Source: an uncultured Oscillibacter sp. (GTDB lineage: Bacteria; Bacillota; Clostridia; Oscillospirales; Oscillospiraceae). Taken from it: a DNA stretch of 25,221 nt. The notes below the pieces were generated by a model. That model worked only from the letters and a program-made list of their open reading frames with translations, ran no database searches and had not been told where the DNA came from. The translations under genes were made by a program, and so were the position numbers. Positions 1 to 7,636 of the stretch are shown here, one piece after another (positions within the stretch are counted from its first letter, which is position 1; every line of letters begins with the position of its first letter). The stretch lies in NCBI GenBank assembly GCA_910589315.1, contig CAJUTB010000037.1:1-25221 (forward strand), written 5' to 3'.

Positions 1-60
1 GTCCTGCTTTTTCCTCCACTCGGCGCTTTCCTATCTTTAGCTACGGAAGTAATAATACTG

Positions 61-89
61 TTGCAAGAGATATTTTGATCTGTTAGAAT
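61..89 (+). promoter_or_regulatory. Sigma-A-type promoter of the small membrane protein gene
   Basis: TTGCAA at 61-66 and TAGAAT at 84-89 are separated by exactly 17 bp. The start codon lies 39 bp further on and has its own GAAGGAG ribosome site, so the short leader fits the gene at 128. Confidence 0.5.
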
Positions 90-127
90 GAAAATGACAA
101 ATCGGAATCTTTGAAGGAGCGGATTCG

Positions 128-397
128 ATGGAAATTCTTTGGTATTTTTGCGGGCCCGCACTGGTTTCATTTCTTTTGCAATATTTTATCGGGAATAGAA
201 CAAAGCATAAAATATGGCGGCATATTCCTCTGTACTTTTTTCTCCTCACACTTATATTTGCCATCGTCGCGTCAAAGGCCGATCCAGGCTTTGTTATCGG
301 TGGAAATATCATGGCTGCTTTCATATGGATAATAATTGGTATATGCGTTCTTCTGGGATATATGTTGGCGATTCTTGCACGTAAAATACGAAAATAA
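128..397 (+). CDS. Small hypothetical membrane protein (89 aa)
   Basis: I do not recognise this protein. It is 89 residues long and very hydrophobic, with three likely membrane segments at about residues 3-20, 33-50 and 58-82. A basic loop (NRTKHKIWRH) lies between the first two and a basic tail (RKIRK) ends the protein, which suggests a cytoplasmic C-terminus. The ATG at 128 is chosen because GAAGGAG sits just upstream and a promoter-like pair lies at 61-89. Base composition is clearly more AT-rich than the GC-rich genes that follow, which may mean recent acquisition or just relaxed codon use in a small gene. It is monocistronic as far as the window shows. Confidence 0.6.
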   Translation: MEILWYFCGPALVSFLLQYFIGNRTKHKIWRHIPLYFFLLTLIFAIVASKADPGFVIGGNIMAAFIWIIIGICVLLGYMLAILARKIRK

Positions 398-525
398 CTC
401 CGCTTCTCAAACAGATATGGGGATTGAACGGGATGGGTAACTGCTATTTGACGATTGTGACAAAGGATTTCAAAAATTGGCTTCCAGCAACACGAAAAGC
501 AAAAGGGATAAAATCCCGGAGGGGC

Positions 526-553
526 TTGCTATTTGGAAAAAATCTGCTATAAT
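526..553 (+). promoter_or_regulatory. Sigma-A-type promoter of the SprA-related gene
   Basis: TTGCTA at 526-531 and TATAAT at 548-553 are separated by 16 bp, and TGC precedes the -10 (extended -10). Transcription should start near 560. This excludes the in-frame ATG at 533, which lies inside the promoter, and supports the ATG at 596. The rest of the 398-595 spacer holds only a short GGGAT/ATCCC hairpin (505-517). Confidence 0.65.
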
Positions 554-595
554 AACAGTATCCGTTTACAGATCAAACTTGGGAGGGATGACGCG

Positions 596-1402
596 ATGAT
601 CAGTGGAATTTCTGGAGTGGGCGCATCGGTTTACACCGCTTGGTCCAGTATGCAGCGGCAGCGTCCGTCTGCGATGGAAACTGCCCAGCAGCGTCCCGCT
701 GCGGCGGAGGACGCCCGGCAGACTCCAAAAACCGGCGGTGTTTGGGCCGCACACAAGTCCGCCGCCCCGGAAACCCCCGTACAGCCGGTAGACGCCGCGA
801 AGCCGGTTTCTGCCCAGGCGCAGGGTTCTGGAAAGCTGGGACTGCCAATCCGCGAGGGCGCGGACCCGGTGGAGATGGCAGTGCGTATGCGGATTCAATA
901 CGAAGAACCTCAGCCGGAGCTGTCGCAGAAAGCCCCGGAACTGTCCGGGACAAAGAACCTTGTGCCGGAACTGGAAAAAGATGCGCCGAAGCTCTCCGGC
1001 AAAGAGGAGCCTTCGGGCGCAGAGGCCGCTCAGGCCGCTGTGAAAGAGGGCGAGTGCCAGACCTGCAAGGAGCGCAAATATCAGGATGAATCCGATGATA
1101 TGGGCGTTTCGTTCCAGACGCCCACCAACGTCGCGCCGGAACAGGCCGCGTCCGCGGTGCGGGGCCATGAGCGGGAACACGTCGTCCGCGAGCAGGCCAA
1201 GGCCGAGCGGGAGGACCGGAAGGTGGTCAGCCAGAACGTGACCATTCATACGGATATTTGCCCGGAGTGCGGCGAAGCCTTTGTCTCCGGCGGCACCACG
1301 ACCACCACCACAAAGGCGGATAACAGCGGCGCCGAGCAGCAGCAACAGCAGCAGGCGCAGCAGCAGAACGAAAAGCGTACACCGTTTTCTGCCGTAGCGT
1401 AA
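596..1402 (+). CDS. SprA-related (CJM1_0395-like) putative metalloprotease
   Basis: This 268-residue protein has a long Ala/Pro/Glu/Gln-rich low-complexity N-terminal half and a compact conserved C-terminal part. The latter holds Cys154-x2-Cys157, an HEREH zincin-like motif (His191, Glu192, His195) and a second pair Cys222-x2-Cys225 followed by GGTTTTTTK. This arrangement is what I know from the SprA-related family of Firmicutes, annotated as putative metalloproteases; no activity has been shown for this type to my knowledge. A Gln-rich stretch precedes the C-terminus. There is no signal peptide. The start at 596 has GGGAGGG nine bases upstream and follows the promoter at 526-553. A strong hairpin ends the gene, so it is monocistronic. 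Family call fairly sure, function unsure. Confidence 0.75.
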   Translation: MISGISGVGASVYTAWSSMQRQRPSAMETAQQRPAAAEDARQTPKTGGVWAAHKSAAPETPVQPVDAAKPVSAQAQGSGKLGLPIREGADPVEMAVRMRIQYEEPQPELSQKAPELSGTKNLVPELEKDAPKLSGKEEPSGAEAAQAAVKEGECQTCKERKYQDESDDMGVSFQTPTNVAPEQAASAVRGHEREHVVREQAKAEREDRKVVSQNVTIHTDICPECGEAFVSGGTTTTTTKADNSGAEQQQQQQAQQQNEKRTPFSAVA

Positions 1403-1423
1403 CCGCCAATTCAGATTTATGCA

Positions 1424-1457
1424 AAGGGACGGTATGAGATCGCTCATACCGTCCCTT
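1424..1457. terminator. Terminator between convergent genes
   Basis: A perfect 15-bp stem (1424-1438 with 1443-1457) closes an ATCG loop and is followed on the plus strand by TTGTTTTG. It lies 22 bp after the SprA-related gene and 11 bp after the stop of the convergent SMI1-like gene, so it probably serves both strands. Confidence 0.8.
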
Positions 1458-1468
1458 GTTTTGCCAGA

Positions 1469-2227
1469 TTACTCATCTTCGTCGCAGTCCATCCGCGAAA
1501 TTGTATACAAAGTGTTTTCTTCGTCGAAATCCCAACGTCCGGTATAGAAAACGCCGGCCTCCTCGTCGTAGCAGCAGAAGGTTTTTCCGCCATTTGTGCA
1601 ATCGCACCATTCCACCCGGTCCGGGTCTATGCCCTTCTGGCGGAGCGTTTCTTCCGTAACGGAGTCGCCGTCCTCGTCTTCCTCCTCGTCCTCGGCATGG
1701 GTATCCCAATAGTCCATCAGATAATCCGTATATTCCCAGCCGAATTCTTCCGCTTCGTCCTCGGCGGTTTCATAGTCCACCAGGGCCAGCGCGTTGAACA
1801 CCACTTCCCGAATATACTGCGACAGCGTTTCATAGGCAATGCTCCACTCGGTTTTTGGATTTGCCTCGTGCTGCAAGTAAACCGGCGGGTCCTCCTGGTC
1901 CAGATCCTCCACCCGGAGGCCAAACTGGACAATTCCTGCGCCGTAATCGCTCCCGATGATCAGGTAATCACAGACCTGGGCTTTCTCCGCATCGGTCAGA
2001 TTGTCGTAAAGAAAACACGGCTTCATCTCGCAAGGAATCATTTGACCGCACCAAAGGTCGGCGGTGCCCAACAGCGGACAGTTCATGGCGTACTCCATAA
2101 ACCCGGCGTAGACCTTGGGCAAGGGGATGTGTGCGCTTTCCTGAAACGTTTTCAGGGCCTCCTGGCCCAGCGGCTGGTCAAACCCGAGAATCTTCAAAAT
2201 TTCCACCGGCGTCAAATCGTATTTCAT
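1469..2227 (-). CDS. SMI1/KNR4 (SUKH)-like acidic protein
   Basis: A 252-residue, strongly acidic protein. The N-terminal region (helix with FQESAHIPLPKVYAGFMEY, then PLLGTADLWCG) matches the general pattern of SMI1/KNR4-like folds, where an early helix and a Pro-containing turn precede the sheet. Members of this superfamily are often immunity proteins against contact-dependent or polymorphic toxins, but many in Clostridia stand alone with unknown roles, and no toxin gene adjoins this one. A Glu/Asp-rich segment (about residues 155-195) precedes a C-terminal Cys-containing region. The start at 2227 has a GGAGGAACGG site seven bases upstream; the reading frame extends 105 bp further without a better start. 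The gene runs convergent to the SprA-related gene. Confidence 0.65.
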   Translation of the reverse strand: MKYDLTPVEILKILGFDQPLGQEALKTFQESAHIPLPKVYAGFMEYAMNCPLLGTADLWCGQMIPCEMKPCFLYDNLTDAEKAQVCDYLIIGSDYGAGIVQFGLRVEDLDQEDPPVYLQHEANPKTEWSIAYETLSQYIREVVFNALALVDYETAEDEAEEFGWEYTDYLMDYWDTHAEDEEEDEDGDSVTEETLRQKGIDPDRVEWCDCTNGGKTFCCYDEEAGVFYTGRWDFDEENTLYTISRMDCDEDE

Positions 2228-2254
2228 ATTCCGTTCCTCCCGAAAAATAAAAAC

Positions 2255-2298
2255 AAACGGCGCGGTGTTGGAACAAAGCTCCCTGCACCGCGCCGTTT
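2255..2298 (-). terminator. Terminator of the chemoreceptor gene
   Basis: A perfect 13-bp stem (2255-2267 with 2286-2298) with an 18-nt loop; on the minus strand the stem is followed by TGTTTTTATTTT. It lies 35 bp after the chemoreceptor stop codon and 27 bp before the next minus-strand start, so it separates the two transcription units. Confidence 0.8.
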
Positions 2299-2332
2299 TT
2301 CCCGTGCCGTTCTGGAAACGGCGGATGTTCAC

Positions 2333-3991
2333 TTAAAACGCCGCGCTGTCTTTTTTGAGGCGGAACTTGCGGGTTTCGCCTTGCAGCGTCCGCACCTGCT
2401 GGAACAGCTCTGCGCTGACTGCGGCGGATTCCTCGCTGCTGGCGGAGTTCGTCTGTACGACGGCGGAAATCTGCCCGATGCCCTCCGTCACTTGGGCGAT
2501 GGATTCCGCCTCGCCTTGGATGGCCTGTGCAATCGCACCGATGGCGTCGTTGGAATTCATCACCAGTTCCAGGGACTTTTTCAGAGACTGGGACACCTCG
2601 TCGACAATCCGGCTGCCTTGGGTAGTGGCCTGGACGGAATTGTCAATCAAATCCTTGGTGGCCTTGGCGGCCTCGTCGGAACGGACGGACAGGCTGCGTA
2701 CCTCGTCCGCCACCACGGCGAAGCCCTTGCCCGCCGAGCCGGCCCGCGCGGCCTCAACGGCGGCATTCAGGGCCAGGATGTTGGTCTGGAACGCAATGTC
2801 CTCAATGGTGGCGATGATCTTGCTGATCTGCTGGGAGGCGTCCGTGATGTCCTTCATAGCGGCGACCATTTCTTCCATCTGCTTTCCGCTCAAAGTCACC
2901 TGCTCCCCGGTAAGGCGGGCGTTCTTCTGGATTTCGTTGGCCGCCTGCACGTTGCTGGCCGCGCTCTTGGAGAGGTCGTCCAGGGTTGCGTACAGCTGCT
3001 GGACCGCGCTGGCCTGTTCGGTCGCGCCCTGGGCCAGAGCCTGCGCGCCGCTGGAAAGCTGTTCCGCATGGCCGGAGACATTGTGTTCCGCCTGGCTGAT
3101 CAGGCTGAAGGCCGCAGAAATATTGGATGTAAAGCTGGAAATAGATTCCTGGATTGAACGGAAATCACCGATATAGGTTGCAGAGGTATGCACGTCGAAA
3201 TTTCCTTGGGACAGTTCGCCCATAATGCGGTTGATGTCCTCTACATAAGTGTGAATCTGTGCCATGGAGCCTTCCAGGGTCTTGGCGAGCCGGCCCAGTT
3301 CGTTGGTGGAATTGTAATCCAATTGCAGGGTAAGATGTCCTTCCTGAATGGGTTCGCTGGCTTTGGTAATGCGGATAATCGGCGAGACCACATGACGCAG
3401 GACATAAAACACCAGGCTGACCAGGCAGAACAGGGCCAGTGCAAGTCCAACGATGGAGGTAACGTGCATGAAAACAATGGTCCGGTTCATCCTGGTTTGA
3501 CACGCCTCGTTCAGGTTCGTGCCCTGCGTAACCACCTCGTCCAACTTGCCAACCAGGGTATTCAGGTTGGTCTGAATGACTTCCTGATAATAGTTTTGAG
3601 CCTCGGTGCTGCTGCTGAGACCCAAGACGTAGGAGGCAGATTCGTGCAGTTCCTTATGCAGCGGCTCGATCTCGGACCGGAGAGCCAGAATGGTGGCGTC
3701 GTCAGTTCCCGCCTCGCCGTAGAGCCATTGTCCCAGGATGCAGGAGGTGGGGTCAATGCTGCCGGTGAATTCGGTCCCGGCATACAGGGCGTTGCTCAAA
3801 TTGCTGGACCATTTGTAGTGGGCGGTTTCTGCGCTTTGGACGCGGGACAGAAGGTCGTTGGAAGCGGTGCTCTTTTTCTGTGTGCCCTCAATGCTTAGGA
3901 TGTTCACCGTCATCATGACGCTGAACAGAAGCACCGACGCCAATGCCGCGATAACGCGGACGCCAACCATTTTTTTGATACTGTTGCGCAT
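2333..3991 (-). CDS. Methyl-accepting chemotaxis protein with extracellular CZB-like sensor
   Basis: A 552-residue transmembrane chemoreceptor. A first membrane helix (about residues 10-34) and a second (about 172-199) enclose a roughly 135-residue outside domain. This domain contains His58-x2-Trp61, Cys84-x-Leu-Gly-x-Trp89, and His112-x3-His116, the ligand order His-Cys-His-His of the CZB (chemoreceptor zinc-binding) domain. HAMP-like segments span about 200-290. The cytoplasmic signalling coiled coil follows, with the conserved tip AFQTNILALNAAVEAARAGS near residue 399-418 that docks CheA and CheW. It should modulate CheA in response to a ligand or metal. The ATG at 3991 is preceded by GAGAGGATG, and a promoter lies at 4054-4083. 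It is monocistronic and ends at a strong terminator. No other chemotaxis genes are in the window. Confidence 0.92.
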   Translation of the reverse strand: MRNSIKKMVGVRVIAALASVLLFSVMMTVNILSIEGTQKKSTASNDLLSRVQSAETAHYKWSSNLSNALYAGTEFTGSIDPTSCILGQWLYGEAGTDDATILALRSEIEPLHKELHESASYVLGLSSSTEAQNYYQEVIQTNLNTLVGKLDEVVTQGTNLNEACQTRMNRTIVFMHVTSIVGLALALFCLVSLVFYVLRHVVSPIIRITKASEPIQEGHLTLQLDYNSTNELGRLAKTLEGSMAQIHTYVEDINRIMGELSQGNFDVHTSATYIGDFRSIQESISSFTSNISAAFSLISQAEHNVSGHAEQLSSGAQALAQGATEQASAVQQLYATLDDLSKSAASNVQAANEIQKNARLTGEQVTLSGKQMEEMVAAMKDITDASQQISKIIATIEDIAFQTNILALNAAVEAARAGSAGKGFAVVADEVRSLSVRSDEAAKATKDLIDNSVQATTQGSRIVDEVSQSLKKSLELVMNSNDAIGAIAQAIQGEAESIAQVTEGIGQISAVVQTNSASSEESAAVSAELFQQVRTLQGETRKFRLKKDSAAF

Positions 3992-4053
3992 GGATACTCA
4001 TCCTCTCTCAAAATCAAACACGTTTTGCCAAAAGGGGGTTACATACGAGAAAT

Positions 4054-4083
4054 AGTATAGCATATTTCTTAACCGCATTTCAA
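4054..4083 (-). promoter_or_regulatory. Sigma-A-type promoter of the chemoreceptor gene
   Basis: Read on the minus strand, TTGAAA (4083-4078) and TATACT (4059-4054) are 18 bp apart, with TGC in front of the -10 giving an extended -10. The leader to the start codon is about 55 nt. I saw no sigma-28-like motility promoter. Confidence 0.6.
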
Positions 4084-4163
4084 CTCTTTCTTATAATATT
4101 GCATAAATTTCCATTGGTTCCCAACAAAGCCCCGGACAGGCCCCGGCCGTGCAAAGCCCCGGC

Positions 4164-5555
4164 CTAAAATCCGGCGCAGTTCAGCAGCTTCAGGTCCTGT
4201 CCCCCCTTCACGATCCAGCCGATGTTTTCCACGGTTCCGCCGGGCGGAATGCTGCGGTTATAGTCCTTTGCCGTGATGCGCAGGACCGTTCCGGCGGCAG
4301 AATAATTTCCGTTCCAGCCGTTTTGCAGGACCGCCGGGCCGTTGAACGCCGCCTGAACACGCCAGGAATCACAGTTCGTTTTCCCGCGGTTCCGAATGGA
4401 CAGCGTGTACTGATAGAAAAATTCGCCGTCCGACTGCCACTGGTTTTGCAGGACCGCCGTGCAGGAAATTCCCATCTCTGGGCTGGCGGCGTTTTCCCTG
4501 GGGACCGTTTTCCCCGGCGGAACCGGCGCGGGCGTCCGCTCCCCGGCGGTCAGCATTTCATACAGCCATTTGCCCGACGCGCTCAGATCGTCCTCTGTGA
4601 AACCGGAGGTTTTTTGACAGCCGCTGAGGAGGATGGCGGAGGTCTCCGCCTTGTTCGACAAATTCCACGCGATATAGCTCACGCCGTAGCGGTCCATGGT
4701 GCGGACCCACCGGTCCGCCTGGGCGGTATTGACTGCGCCGTTTCCGCTGGCGTCGCAGATGCCGTATTCCGATACGAACACCGGCAACCCCTTTTCAATG
4801 GCGGAAACCATGGTTTTCCGCAGCTGGTCCGTATGGGTGGCCGCGTAAAAATGCAGGGTGTACATTAAATTGTCATAGGCGGTAATGGGATTCGCGGCGG
4901 CCTGATCAACGAATTGGGACCAGTTGGGCGTGCCAACCAGGACAACGGCGTCTCTGGCATTGGCGCGGATGACGCCTGTCACCGCCTCCGCATAGCGTTT
5001 GATCTCATCCCAGCTCACGCCGCCGTTTGGCTCGTTGCAGATCTCATAAAGGACGTTGGGACACCCGGCGTATTTGGCGGACATCTCCTGAAAAAATGCC
5101 TTTGCGTCCTCCAAGCGCCGGTTTGGGTTTCCGTCGGAGAGAATGTGCCAGTCAATGATGACGTATAAATCCTGTGCCACGGCGCACGAGACGCCCTTGT
5201 CAATCAGAGATTTCAGAGCATTCCGGTCGCCGCCGGAACAGTATCCGCCGGATTCTTCGGTGTACAGAGCCAGCCGCACGGCGTTTACGTTCCAGTTTTC
5301 CCGCAGCAGCCGGAAACACGCCTCGTTGACATACTCCGGGAACCAGGCCAGGCCGTGGGTGCTTACGCCCCGCAGCTGCACGGCGTTTCCCGCCGCATCG
5401 CACAGCTTTGGACCCCTTACCTGAAGCGGGCCTGAAACAGAAGGAACGGCCGGTGAGGCCGGCGCGTCGTTCACAGGCGGTCCAGCCGCCTGAACCGGAA
5501 ACAGAAGGACCAATACCGCCCAGACACACAGCGCGAATATCTGCATTTTCCGCAT
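4164..5555 (-). CDS. Secreted GH5 endoglucanase (cellulase) with CBM2-like domain
   Basis: A 463-residue extracellular beta-1,4-glucanase. A signal peptide (residues 1-23, ending VQAAG) is followed by a Pro/Ser-rich linker and a GH5 catalytic domain (about 40-335). The start motif LRGVSTHGLAW is typical of GH5 subfamily 2. The acid/base is Glu175 in YEICNEPNG and the nucleophile is Glu263 in VFVSEYG; the spacing of 88 residues fits the family. A Pro-rich linker (about 338-355) leads to a C-terminal domain with CTAVLQNQW, NRGKTNCDSW and NGWNGNYS, which resembles a CBM2 cellulose-binding module. There is no dockerin or SLH domain, so the enzyme is probably released free. The start at 5555 has AAGGGGAG eight bases upstream. 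It stands alone, divergent from the zinc-ribbon gene. No clear terminator is seen; two copies of CAAAGCCCCGG (4125-4135, 4152-4162) lie just after the stop. Confidence 0.92.
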   Translation of the reverse strand: MRKMQIFALCVWAVLVLLFPVQAAGPPVNDAPASPAVPSVSGPLQVRGPKLCDAAGNAVQLRGVSTHGLAWFPEYVNEACFRLLRENWNVNAVRLALYTEESGGYCSGGDRNALKSLIDKGVSCAVAQDLYVIIDWHILSDGNPNRRLEDAKAFFQEMSAKYAGCPNVLYEICNEPNGGVSWDEIKRYAEAVTGVIRANARDAVVLVGTPNWSQFVDQAAANPITAYDNLMYTLHFYAATHTDQLRKTMVSAIEKGLPVFVSEYGICDASGNGAVNTAQADRWVRTMDRYGVSYIAWNLSNKAETSAILLSGCQKTSGFTEDDLSASGKWLYEMLTAGERTPAPVPPGKTVPRENAASPEMGISCTAVLQNQWQSDGEFFYQYTLSIRNRGKTNCDSWRVQAAFNGPAVLQNGWNGNYSAAGTVLRITAKDYNRSIPPGGTVENIGWIVKGGQDLKLLNCAGF

Positions 5556-5594
5556 AAAGTTCGCTCCCCTTGTCCAGAGAAATTCTTTGAGGTT

Positions 5595-5609
5595 ATCATA
5601 CCACATCCC
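5595..5609 (-). promoter_or_regulatory. Possible extended -10 promoter of the cellulase gene
   Basis: On the minus strand TATGAT (5600-5595) is preceded by TGG, an extended -10. The -35 is poor and T-rich. It lies 40 bp before the cellulase start codon. Confidence 0.35.
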
Positions 5610-5683
5610 GCCAAAAAACAAAAGGTTTTTTTGAACGCAGTGCGTCCGGTTTGAAAAGGAATTGTAAACAAGGAGAAATACGG

Positions 5684-5712
5684 TTGCGTTTTCTGGGAAA
5701 ATACGCTATACT
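5684..5712 (+). promoter_or_regulatory. Sigma-A-type promoter of the zinc-ribbon gene
   Basis: TTGCGT (5684-5689) and TATACT (5707-5712) are separated by 17 bp. The start codon lies 51 bp downstream with a purine-rich AGGAAAGGGG site. Confidence 0.65.
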
Positions 5713-5763
5713 AAAAGCCAGGAAACAAGCCGTAGGGCTAAAATAGGAAAGGGGTTATCAATC

Positions 5764-6147
5764 ATGGCGTTTTCCATTGATGAACTGACCAGAAAAGCAA
5801 AGGATATGGCGAACCTCGCGGCGGACAAGACCAAGGACGCTGCCGAGCTGGTGAAAATCAACGTGGCCATTGCGGGCGAGCAGAAGGAGATTGAAAAGAA
5901 TTACCGCATCATTGGCGAGTGGTTTGTCAGCGAGTATGAGGGTGAGATCCCCGATGCCGTGCGGACCACGGTGGAAGCGGTAAACGCCTCCAAGGCGAAG
6001 ATCGCGGAGCTGGAAGCCAGCAAGCCGGTGAAGGAAGAAGCGGCCCCCGTGGAGGAAGAAGCCCCGGCGGGCAAGAAGTGCCCGATCTGCGGCGCGGAAT
6101 CTGACAGCAAATTCTGCCCCCAGTGCGGCGCGCCGATGGGCGAATAA
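5764..6147 (+). CDS. Small zinc-ribbon protein with helical N-terminus
   Basis: A 127-residue protein of unknown role. Residues 1-60 are predicted as amphipathic helices (repeated Lys/Ala/Asp pattern, likely coiled coil). A Glu/Pro/Ala-rich linker (about 84-103) follows. The C-terminus is a zinc ribbon with Cys106-x2-Cys109 and Cys118-x2-Cys121 (CPICG, CPQCG). Proteins of this build are common in Clostridia, usually called zinc-ribbon domain-containing proteins, with no established function. No signal peptide or membrane segment is present, so it is cytoplasmic. It is monocistronic, with a promoter at 5684-5712 and a strong terminator at 6159-6191. Confidence 0.85.
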   Translation: MAFSIDELTRKAKDMANLAADKTKDAAELVKINVAIAGEQKEIEKNYRIIGEWFVSEYEGEIPDAVRTTVEAVNASKAKIAELEASKPVKEEAAPVEEEAPAGKKCPICGAESDSKFCPQCGAPMGE

Positions 6148-6158
6148 TTGGAAATGAA

Positions 6159-6191
6159 AAAACCGGAGCGCGGTTGCCGCGCTCCGGTTTT
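6159..6191. terminator. Bidirectional terminator
   Basis: A perfect 15-bp stem (6159-6173 with 6177-6191) with a 3-nt TTG loop and T-runs on both sides (TTTTCTTATTTTTT on plus; TTTTTTCATTTCC on minus). It lies between the convergent zinc-ribbon and esterase genes, one base from the esterase stop codon. Confidence 0.85.
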
Positions 6192-6192
6192 C

Positions 6193-6939
6193 TTATTTTT
6201 TCCCAAGGATGTAGGGAAGGAAATAACACATTTGCTTTTTCCACCAGGGCCAGTCGTGGTTTACGTCGAAGCCCCAGTAATCAATCCATGCCCCAACCTT
6301 CTTGGAGACCAGGACGGACTCCAAACGGCGAGTTCCGGCGAGAAGCGGTTCTTCCCACGCCCCCTGTCCAACGCAGATCACAATTTTCCGCTGGCGGTAC
6401 AGGGAGAGGTAGAGGTGGTCGTCCGGCATCCCGGCAATACTGGCACAAGGGTCGTTGGCGTAGACCACTTCGTCCATGTAGCCGTTGTACATATCGTGGG
6501 TATCATAGACGCCGGAAAGGGCTATCACGCTGTCAAAGATATCGGGGCGGCGGAAAAAAACGTTGCCCGCGTGGTACGCGCCCATGGAGAAACCGGTAGC
6601 GAGCAGGTCCTTCCCGGTGCCGTTGATCTCCCGAATACGGGGAACGAGTTCTTCAATCAGGTAGTTGAACCATGCCTCATGAAGCCGAACCCGGTCATAG
6701 GGATTTCCGTCGACGTTGGAGAGGGTTTCGCTGTCAATGGTGTCGGCGGTGAACAATTGGAGCTGGCCGCTTTCCAGGAAGTCATTCAGGGTTTCCAGCA
6801 TCCCGAAGCCTTCCCAGTCGAAGAAGCGGCCGTTTTGGCAGGGAAAAACAAGGGCGGGTTTTCCGCCGTGGCCGTAGACCTTGAATTCCATATCGCGGCC
6901 TAAACGGCTGCTGTGTTCTTTATGGTAGTCAATCTGCAT
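6193..6939 (-). CDS. Alpha/beta-hydrolase esterase (COG4947-like)
   Basis: A 248-residue cytoplasmic alpha/beta hydrolase. The nucleophile elbow is GFSMG with Ser118; the late histidine is His228 in VNHDWPWW, a motif I associate with the COG4947 esterase family (esterase-like proteins related to the esterase D fold). The likely acid is one of the Asp residues before it. The natural substrate is unknown. The start at 6939 has AAAGGAGG ten bases upstream; an ATG 30 bp earlier lacks such a site. A TTGCCA-17-TAAAAT promoter lies at 6970-6998. It lies downstream of the glycyl radical enzyme operon on the same strand but is separated from it by a terminator and a decayed gene, so it is probably independent. 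Confidence 0.8.
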   Translation of the reverse strand: MQIDYHKEHSSRLGRDMEFKVYGHGGKPALVFPCQNGRFFDWEGFGMLETLNDFLESGQLQLFTADTIDSETLSNVDGNPYDRVRLHEAWFNYLIEELVPRIREINGTGKDLLATGFSMGAYHAGNVFFRRPDIFDSVIALSGVYDTHDMYNGYMDEVVYANDPCASIAGMPDDHLYLSLYRQRKIVICVGQGAWEEPLLAGTRRLESVLVSKKVGAWIDYWGFDVNHDWPWWKKQMCYFLPYILGKK

Positions 6940-6969
6940 GGCTGCGCTGCCTCCTTTAAGTATTTTCAT

Positions 6970-6998
6970 ATTTTACCACAAAAACACATCCCTGGCAA
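6970..6998 (-). promoter_or_regulatory. Sigma-A-type promoter of the esterase gene
   Basis: On the minus strand TTGCCA (6998-6993) and TAAAAT (6975-6970) are 17 bp apart. This makes the ATG within the -10 region (6969) an impossible start and supports 6939. Confidence 0.6.
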
Positions 6999-7095
6999 GT
7001 GGAGATTCACGGCTCTTGATTCAGCGCGGGATGGCTGTCCGGCTTATCCGTTTTTGGAAATGACGGTGAACCGCCGTCCGGATTTTCCATATGGT

Positions 7096-7440
7096 TCAGT
7101 AAGCAGCGTCAAAGCGATTGCAGAAATGCCGCAGACAATTACGGTTCAGAAAGGGATATTTCTCCCGCATGGCCCGTAGTTCATCCATCAGCCGGCGGTT
7201 AACCGTCTCAGCCAGACGCAGATGCTCCGGCGGCAGTTCCGGAAGACGCACACAAAAAGCTGCGTAATCTTCCGGCGTACGCCGGGCCATCATATGAATA
7301 TATTTTTCCTCCGGTAAATTTCGTCCCGCCGCTTCTGCGCTGATCAGATCCTGTTCAGTGGTTAGACCGTTGATCAAAAAGCTGACAAACCTCGGCGGCT
7401 GGTCAGAGGCGGTCTGCCAGGAACGGCAAAACTGTATTGA
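7096..7440 (-). pseudogene. DUF4125-like gene fragment
   Basis: The open frame between an upstream TGA (7443-7441) and the stop at 7096 encodes about 114 residues with no proper ATG start or ribosome site. The segment QFCRSW, then DLISAEAAGRNLPEEKYIHM, TPEDY, LPELPPE and REKYPFL matches, from memory, the central part of DUF4125 proteins (SQFxxW, GRNLxxEKYxxMM, KYP). The N-terminal part and the C-terminal Glu-rich part of that family are absent. A second frame just upstream (7403-7618) has coding-like composition but no recognisable match. I read the region as a decayed gene. Alternative: a short real protein starting at a TTG codon (7377), which I consider less likely. Confidence 0.5.
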
Positions 7441-7590
7441 TCAAATCTGCGCTGTTTTTGCCGCCTCTTTGCGGGAGGTTGGACTTTCTGATTCCGAAGA
7501 TTCGTCTCTCACCGCGCATGGGCAGGCAGTATAAGCCACTGTTCAGGACCCTTTGCTGAGCCGTTTGCCGCCGCAGGTGGGATGACGAAA

Positions 7591-7619
7591 TTTGGAGGGC
7601 GATGGTTCCGCCCTCCAAA
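7591..7619 (-). terminator. Terminator-like hairpin after the GRE operon
   Basis: A perfect 11-bp stem (7591-7601 with 7609-7619) with a 7-nt loop, 18 bp after the stop of the dehydrogenase-like gene. The T-tract on the minus strand is short (TTTCGT), so termination may be partial. Confidence 0.55.
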
Positions 7620-7636
7620 CCGAAAGTTCATTTGCC

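Noticed and set aside
1320..1370. CAG/CAGCAG run as a microsatellite of interest
   Set aside because: It is a short Gln-coding low-complexity stretch within the SprA-related gene and carries no further structure.
1697..3157. A 486-codon plus-strand frame opposite the SMI1-like and chemoreceptor genes
   Set aside because: It crosses two well supported minus-strand genes and their terminator and shows no domain.
4125..4162. CAAAGCCCCGG direct repeats as a terminator of the cellulase gene
   Set aside because: The copies are direct, not inverted, and no stable stem with a T-tract can be drawn.
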